From: Clostridiaceae bacterium
GTDB taxonomy: Bacteria > Bacillota > Clostridia > Peptostreptococcales > T1SED10-28
Assembly (NCBI GenBank): GCA_003553525.1
Contig: PWEO01000146.1
Coordinates: 1-35,944 of the forward strand
Length of the DNA stretch: 35,944 bases
Reading direction: 5' to 3'
Under the pieces are notes generated by a model. The model was not told where the DNA came from and ran no database searches. It saw nothing but the letters and a program-made list of their open reading frames with translations. The first letter of the stretch is position 1. The number at the start of each line of letters is the position of its first letter. Below are positions 31,412 to 35,944 of the stretch, piece by piece. The position numbers and the translations under genes were made by a program.

Positions 31412-34339
31412 ATGAGTTTAGAAGAAGGTCAGATACTTCATGGATTTGAATTGCAAGAAAAAGGAACCGTAGAGGAGATCAACTCTGACGGTTATTTATT
31501 TGTGCACAAACAAAGTGGAGCCAAACTCTATTATTTAGCCAACGACGACGATAACAAGGTGTTTTCCATAAGTTTTCGAACGCCGCCTACAGACAGCACG
31601 GGACTGCCTCATATTCTAGAGCACGCTGTACTGTGCGGATCAAGAAAATTCAAAGCAAAGGATCCTTTTATCGAGCTCGCCAAGGGTTCGTTAAACACAT
31701 TTTTAAATGCCATGACCTTTTCCGACAAAACCATGTACCCAATTGCCAGCCAAAATCCGCAGGATTTTAAGAATTTGATGGATGTATATTTGGATGCGGT
31801 ATTTTATCCGAACATCTATCAGGATCGGGATATCCTTCGTCAGGAAGGGTGGTATCATGAGCTGGAGGATCCGGCGGATGATATTAAATACAACGGCGTA
31901 GTATATAATGAAATGAAAGGGGCTTTCTCTTCCCCGGATCAGATTTTATTTCGTAAAATTCAGGAACATTTATTTCCCGACAATATTTACGGTAACGAAT
32001 CGGGAGGAGACCCCGATGTAATACCGGAACTTACCTATGAGGATTTCCTGGGTTTCCATCGTAAGTTTTACCATCCATCCAACGCCTATATTTATATTTA
32101 TGGAAACGGCAATCTGGAGGAACATTTAAGGTTCATCAATGAAGAATATTTAAAGGATTTTAAGGCTAAGGAGATCGACTCCTCCATACCGGTGCATCCT
32201 CCCTTTGAGAAACCCCATCGGGCCGTAGAAAAGTATCCCATTTCCGATGAGGAAAGCGAAAAAAACAAAACCTACTTAAGTCTTAATTATGCCGTAGGAG
32301 ATTCAAGGGATCCGGAGTTTTACCTGGCCTTTGATATCCTAAATCATATTTTGCTGGAATCCCCGGCGGCTCCGCTGAAAAAAGCGTTGCTGGATGCGGA
32401 GATTGGAGAAGACGTCTTAAGTTCCTATGATGACAGTTTGCTGCAACATAATTTTTCCATCATTGTAAAGGGCGCAAACCCCGAGGATGAAGAGAAGTTT
32501 TTGGAAGTGATCTATAATACACTGGATAAAATTGTATCAGAAGGTATCGATAAAAAGCTGATCGAAGGAGCTATAAATGCCGGAGAGTTTGAACTGCGGG
32601 AAGCCGACTATGGAAGGTACCCGAAAGGGCTGATCTATGGGATCAAAACCATGGACACCTGGCTCTATGACGCCCATCCCTCGGTCCATCTTCAATATGA
32701 AGAGGTGTTTAAGAAAATAAGACAGGCCTTAACTTCCGATTATTTTGAAAAAATGATCGAAAAGTATTTGCTAAATAACAATCATCAGGCGATTCTTACC
32801 CTCGTGCCCGAAAAAGGCATGATTAAAGAGCGGGATGCAGAGATTGAAAAAGAGCTTCAAAAGTATAAAGAGAAGCTGTCAAAAGAGGAACTGGACCGTT
32901 TGGTGAAACAGACGAAAACCCTAAAGAAAAAGCAAGGGACCCCGGACTCGAAGGAGGACTTGAAAACCATTCCGCAGTTATCCCGAGAGGATATCCGCAA
33001 GCGGACGGAAAAGTTGCCTCAGGAAATCCGAAAGAATCTGGGAATGAAGGTGCTTTATTCCGATCATTATACGAATAAAATACTGTACACCGATATCGCC
33101 TTTGATATCCGGGTAGTACCCCAAGAACTCATTCCCTATGCTTCCCTTCTTGGAAAGTTTCTTGGGAGGGTGGCCACAAAGAATTACAGTTACGAAGATT
33201 TATCCAACGAAATGGAAATCTACACCGGAGGAATCGGATTTAGAATCGAGAACTTTGTCGACCTGAAAAAGCAGGGGAAATATTACCCTAAAATGATAGT
33301 ACAAGGCTCTGCCCTTCGGGATAAGAGTAAACGGCTCTTCGAGCTTATGGGAGAGATTATCGAAAACACCAAGTTCGAAAATAAAAAACGAATTCGAGAA
33401 ATCATCAAAGAGATGAAATCCCGACTGGAAATGGCCATTCAATCGGAAGGACACATGGTTGCCGTAAGACATTTAGGCTCCCACTATTCCGAGGCGGAAA
33501 TGTTTATGGAGCAGTGCTCAGGAATTACTTTTTATAAGTTTATTGCGGACCTGGATAAGCATTTTGAAGAGAAATTTGAAGAGCTGCAACAAAATCTTGA
33601 AAAAGTACGGGAACTGATCTTCAATAAACAAAACGGGGTATTTGTGGTAACGGGAGATTCCGAAGATTACAAGGCATATGAAGAAAATTCCAAGGTCCTG
33701 GATGTTCATTTAAAGGACCGGGAGCCGAGGCTTGAGGACTATCACTTTGAGTTGAAGCGCCATAATGTGGGGATTGCCAACTCTTCGAAAGTGCAGTATG
33801 TGGCAAAGGGCTTTAATTTTAAGGACTTAGGCTACGAGTATACGGGACATTTACAGGTGTTAAAAACCATCATCAGCCTAAACTATCTGTGGAATAAAAT
33901 CCGAATTGAAGGTGGGGCCTATGGGGCTATGACCAACTTCAGCCGAAACGGGAACATGTTTTTCACCTCCTACCGGGACCCTCATTTGAATAAAACCATT
34001 GATACTTATAATAAAGCCGAAGACTATGTTCGAAACTTTGATGCCGATGAACGGGAGATGACCAAATATATTCTCGGAACCATCAGCAAGGTCGACGCTC
34101 CGATGACTCCCTCTGCGAAGGGCGAAAAGGCGGCAACCTATCACTTTTGCAATATTACCCATGAGGATTTGGAAAAGGAACGGGATGAAATTGTGAGCAC
34201 CACCGTTAAAGACATCAAAGCCCAAGGGGATCTGCTTCGGGATGTGATGGCGGCGAATTATCTGTGTGTTGTAGGAAATGAGCATAAATTAAAGGACAAC
34301 AAGCATTTATTCAGCGAAATTGACGATATTTTTAAGTAA
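31412..34339 (+). CDS. M16C-family metallopeptidase (presequence protease/insulinase type)
   Basis: This is a large zinc peptidase that degrades short unstructured peptides inside a closed chamber. The inverted zinc motif HILEH lies at residues 67-71, in a stretch NDDDNKVFSISFRTPP...STGLPHILEHAVLCGSRKF that is characteristic of the PreP/M16C group. The distal Glu is in the GVVYNEMKGAFSSPD segment. The 975-residue length fits four domains in one chain, joined by a charged hinge helix near residues 470-540. ATG 31412 has AAGGGAG upstream; ATG 31391 lies before that site. No signal peptide is present, so it is cytoplasmic. It appears to be a single-gene unit. Confidence 0.92.
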   Translation: MSLEEGQILHGFELQEKGTVEEINSDGYLFVHKQSGAKLYYLANDDDNKVFSISFRTPPTDSTGLPHILEHAVLCGSRKFKAKDPFIELAKGSLNTFLNAMTFSDKTMYPIASQNPQDFKNLMDVYLDAVFYPNIYQDRDILRQEGWYHELEDPADDIKYNGVVYNEMKGAFSSPDQILFRKIQEHLFPDNIYGNESGGDPDVIPELTYEDFLGFHRKFYHPSNAYIYIYGNGNLEEHLRFINEEYLKDFKAKEIDSSIPVHPPFEKPHRAVEKYPISDEESEKNKTYLSLNYAVGDSRDPEFYLAFDILNHILLESPAAPLKKALLDAEIGEDVLSSYDDSLLQHNFSIIVKGANPEDEEKFLEVIYNTLDKIVSEGIDKKLIEGAINAGEFELREADYGRYPKGLIYGIKTMDTWLYDAHPSVHLQYEEVFKKIRQALTSDYFEKMIEKYLLNNNHQAILTLVPEKGMIKERDAEIEKELQKYKEKLSKEELDRLVKQTKTLKKKQGTPDSKEDLKTIPQLSREDIRKRTEKLPQEIRKNLGMKVLYSDHYTNKILYTDIAFDIRVVPQELIPYASLLGKFLGRVATKNYSYEDLSNEMEIYTGGIGFRIENFVDLKKQGKYYPKMIVQGSALRDKSKRLFELMGEIIENTKFENKKRIREIIKEMKSRLEMAIQSEGHMVAVRHLGSHYSEAEMFMEQCSGITFYKFIADLDKHFEEKFEELQQNLEKVRELIFNKQNGVFVVTGDSEDYKAYEENSKVLDVHLKDREPRLEDYHFELKRHNVGIANSSKVQYVAKGFNFKDLGYEYTGHLQVLKTIISLNYLWNKIRIEGGAYGAMTNFSRNGNMFFTSYRDPHLNKTIDTYNKAEDYVRNFDADEREMTKYILGTISKVDAPMTPSAKGEKAATYHFCNITHEDLEKERDEIVSTTVKDIKAQGDLLRDVMAANYLCVVGNEHKLKDNKHLFSEIDDIFK

Positions 34340-34520
34340 ATGACCTCTGAAGGATATACTAAAAGATCAAGCAGATGAACTTAGAGCATTGAAGTATAAT
34401 TGCATCAACAAATTGATCAAGTGTTACCGCTAAAGGGATCGAAGATAAAGCAAGGTAAAATTATATGTAAACATGTCCTGAAAACAATAAACGACAGGAT
34501 ACAGGAAAGTAGGAATATTT

Positions 34521-35672
34521 GTGGAAAATATACAATTAATCGCGACCGCAGCCTTTGGCCTGGAAGCTGTTGTAGCAAGAGAAGTAAAGGCCCTGGGCTA
34601 TGAAAACGTTATCGTGGAAAACGGAAGAGTGATATTTGAAGCGGATCCTTTAGGGATAGTACGGGCAAATTTATGGCTTCGAAGTGCGGATCGGGTGCTG
34701 CTCAAAATTGGATCCTTTAAAGCCACCACCTTTGACGAATTATTTGAAAAAACCAAGGCCCTGAATTGGAGTCAGTGGATCCCTGAGGACGGAGAATTTC
34801 CCGTAAACGGAAAGTCGATCAACTCCAAGCTTTTTAGTGTGCCCGACTGCCAGGCGATTGTGAAAAAAGCCGTGGTGGAAAGCATGAAAAAAGACTATAA
34901 GGTCAGTTGGTTTGATGAAAATCGGGGAATGTATAAAATTGAGGTGGCCCTGTTAAAAGATGAGGCTACCTTAACGATTGATACCAGCGGTCCTGGACTT
35001 CATAAGCGGGGTTACCGAAGCCTTACCAGTCAGGCCCCGATTAAGGAGACCTTGGCGGCGGCAATTATCCAGTTAAGCTTTTGGGATTATGACCGGGCCT
35101 TAATTGATCCCATGTGCGGTTCCGGAACGATTCTTATTGAAGCGGGACTGATCGGAAAAAACATTGCCCCTGGAATTTACCGAAACTTCGCTGCAGAGGA
35201 ATGGACCACCCTTAAAAAAGCCCTCTGGAATGAAGGACGCATGGAAGCCCACGATTTGGAGAAAAAACACCGAAAGCTTCGGATCCAGGGCTCTGATGTG
35301 GACGAAGAAGCCTTAAGTTTGGCAAGATATCATATTAGCGAAGCCTTTTTAGATGAAGATATTCATGTGCAAAAAAGAGATGTAGGCCAGATCAGCTCCC
35401 GATTTGAATACGGCTGCATTATCACCAACCCTCCCTATGGAGAGCGCCTGTCCGACAAAGATGAAGTGGAAAGACTCTATAGAAAAATGGGAAGAACATT
35501 TGAGGACTTTTCCTCCTGGTCAAAATACATTATTACCTCGAAGGAAGACTTCGAAAAGCATTATGGGAAAAGAGCGGACAAAAAGCGAAAGCTTTATAAC
35601 GGTCGAATCAAAACCGATCTTTACCAGTATTTCGGACCGAGGCCTCCCAGAAGGGATAATCGGGAGGAATAA
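34521..35672 (+). CDS. THUMP-domain class I SAM-dependent RNA methyltransferase (RlmL/YpsC family)
   Basis: This is a predicted rRNA guanine-N2 methyltransferase of 383 residues. The N-terminal ferredoxin-like/THUMP region begins with ATAAFGLEAVVAREVKALGYENV and is followed by the linker GLHKRGYRSLTSQAPIKETLAAAI. The Rossmann methyltransferase domain has SAM loop DPMCGSGTILIEA, acidic GSDVDEEA and catalytic TNPPYGERL. This corresponds to YpsC of Bacillus or the N-terminal half of E. coli RlmL. It starts at GTG 34521 after AGGAAAGTAGG. The 181-bp gap before it holds only a TATAAT (34395-34400) without a good -35. Confidence 0.9.
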   Translation: MENIQLIATAAFGLEAVVAREVKALGYENVIVENGRVIFEADPLGIVRANLWLRSADRVLLKIGSFKATTFDELFEKTKALNWSQWIPEDGEFPVNGKSINSKLFSVPDCQAIVKKAVVESMKKDYKVSWFDENRGMYKIEVALLKDEATLTIDTSGPGLHKRGYRSLTSQAPIKETLAAAIIQLSFWDYDRALIDPMCGSGTILIEAGLIGKNIAPGIYRNFAAEEWTTLKKALWNEGRMEAHDLEKKHRKLRIQGSDVDEEALSLARYHISEAFLDEDIHVQKRDVGQISSRFEYGCIITNPPYGERLSDKDEVERLYRKMGRTFEDFSSWSKYIITSKEDFEKHYGKRADKKRKLYNGRIKTDLYQYFGPRPPRRDNREE

Positions 35673-35714
35673 AGCAGAAAAGAGTAGAAATACAGCAGTA
35701 AAATAGGAGAAGAC

Positions 35715-35743
35715 GGATCAGCTCAAAGGGCTGATCCCTTTTA
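35715..35743 (+). terminator. Terminator after the RNA methyltransferase gene
   Basis: GGATCAGC pairs with GCTGATCC around TCAAAGG, followed by CTTTTAATAATTTTT. Confidence 0.8.
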
Positions 35744-35761
35744 ATAATTTTTATTAATTCT

Positions 35762-35812
35762 TAATACCATGTCTTATTTCCCATGGTAATAAGATTACTC
35801 TATGGGTATAAT
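35762..35812 (+). promoter_or_regulatory. Dyad and -10 element before the last gene
   Basis: TACCATG (about 35765) and CATGGTA (about 35782) form an inverted repeat that extends partly with flanking A/T bases. A TATAAT lies at 35807-35812. The dyad overlaps the expected -35 area and may be an operator. Confidence 0.4.
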
Positions 35813-35873
35813 ATACTCTATAGGGAAAGCTTAGGGATACTACTTGTCGAATATGTATGTTAGGAGAAAAACT

Positions 35874-35944
35874 ATGAACTCAGCTAATTTAGATATACAT
35901 TCCATCAATAAAATCATCAAGAAAACCACCAGTGAAATGGGCAA
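35874..35944 (+). CDS. Start of an unidentified gene, possibly DegS-like sensor kinase
   Basis: Only 23 codons are in the window. The ATG at 35874 follows TTAGGAG, and the peptide begins MNSANLDIHSINKIIKKT. The pattern of an acidic, helical N-terminus with a KIIKKT-type helix resembles clostridial DegS kinases, but this is too short to decide. The strong site and upstream TATAAT support a real gene. Confidence 0.45.
   Translation, partial: MNSANLDIHSINKIIKKTTSEMG

Noticed and set aside
35404-35706. Open frame overlapping the end of the RNA methyltransferase gene
   Set aside because: It is a shifted frame of the NPPYGERL-containing gene, with no ribosome binding site and a composition unlike the neighbouring proteins.
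1-35944. tRNA, rRNA, insertion sequence or prophage genes
   Set aside because: No tRNA cloverleaf, rRNA segment, transposase, integrase or phage structural gene was recognised anywhere in the window.

Overview
The window looks like chromosomal DNA of a low-to-moderate-GC Gram-positive anaerobe of the class Clostridia. The evidence is strong AGGAGG-type ribosome binding sites, frequent TTG and GTG starts, B. subtilis-like Pho regulation, a ferredoxin-linked 2-oxoacid oxidoreductase (IorAB) and a GerMN-type lipoprotein. Several lipoproteins carry long Asp/Glu/Asn/Gly-rich linkers after the lipid anchor. Together with a TRAP transporter and an ectoine-hydrolase-like M24 protein, this hints at a salt- or alkali-adapted species of the Alkaliphilus/Tindallia/Natronincola kind. 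That taxonomic guess is inference only.

Layout. (1) 1-329, minus strand: the N-terminal piece of a CBM48 / pullulanase-type glycoside hydrolase. (2) 410-7803: a complete phosphate module, with a four-repeat Pho box followed by pstS-pstC-pstA-pstB-phoU and then phoP-phoR. A hairpin separates pstS from pstC, and a terminator-like hairpin sits just before phoP. (3) 7992-19057: the least conventional part. A sigma-A promoter with a palindromic operator drives a PanB-family hydroxymethyltransferase paralog, a TIM-barrel-like protein of unknown function and a divergent Glu/Leu/Phe/Val-type dehydrogenase. These are followed by an IclR regulator, an M20 amidohydrolase, a DctPQM-type TRAP transporter, an Asp/Glu-racemase-family protein and a metal-ligand-deficient M24 hydrolase of the ectoine hydrolase (EutD/DoeA) type. 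A long perfect-stem bidirectional terminator closes the block. (4) 19203-23531, minus strand: two PPIase-less SurA-like lipoprotein paralogs, each with its own promoter and terminator, and the iorA-iorB pair. (5) 23789-27208: a GerMN-domain lipoprotein and a YtrA-type GntR regulator with an ABC ATPase and permease. (6) 27643-31271: an inositol-monophosphatase-family phosphatase, then thrC, a GNAT acetyltransferase and thrB. (7) 31412-35672: an M16C (presequence-protease-like) metallopeptidase and a THUMP-domain RNA methyltransferase. The window ends with the first codons of another gene, perhaps degS-like.

How the genes work together. Region 3 reads as an uptake-and-breakdown locus for an amino-acid-like solute. 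The TRAP system would import it. The M24 and M20 hydrolases would open or deacylate it, the racemase-family enzyme would act on it, and the dehydrogenase would make a 2-oxo acid. The PanB paralog would then transfer a one-carbon unit to or from that oxo acid. IorAB, coded nearby, could oxidise a 2-oxo acid with ferredoxin, but it belongs to a separate transcription unit. The substrate is unknown. Ectoine or a related N-acyl or cyclic compound is one guess, but the downstream ectoine genes (transaminase, aspartate semialdehyde dehydrogenase) are not in the window. This locus is the best candidate here for an undescribed pathway.

A second theme is dispersed non-coding structure: intercistronic hairpins after both transporter binding-protein genes, 15-nt AT-rich tandem repeats in two leaders, and two copies of a short GGGACGGAGTAATTGTCC-containing repeat.
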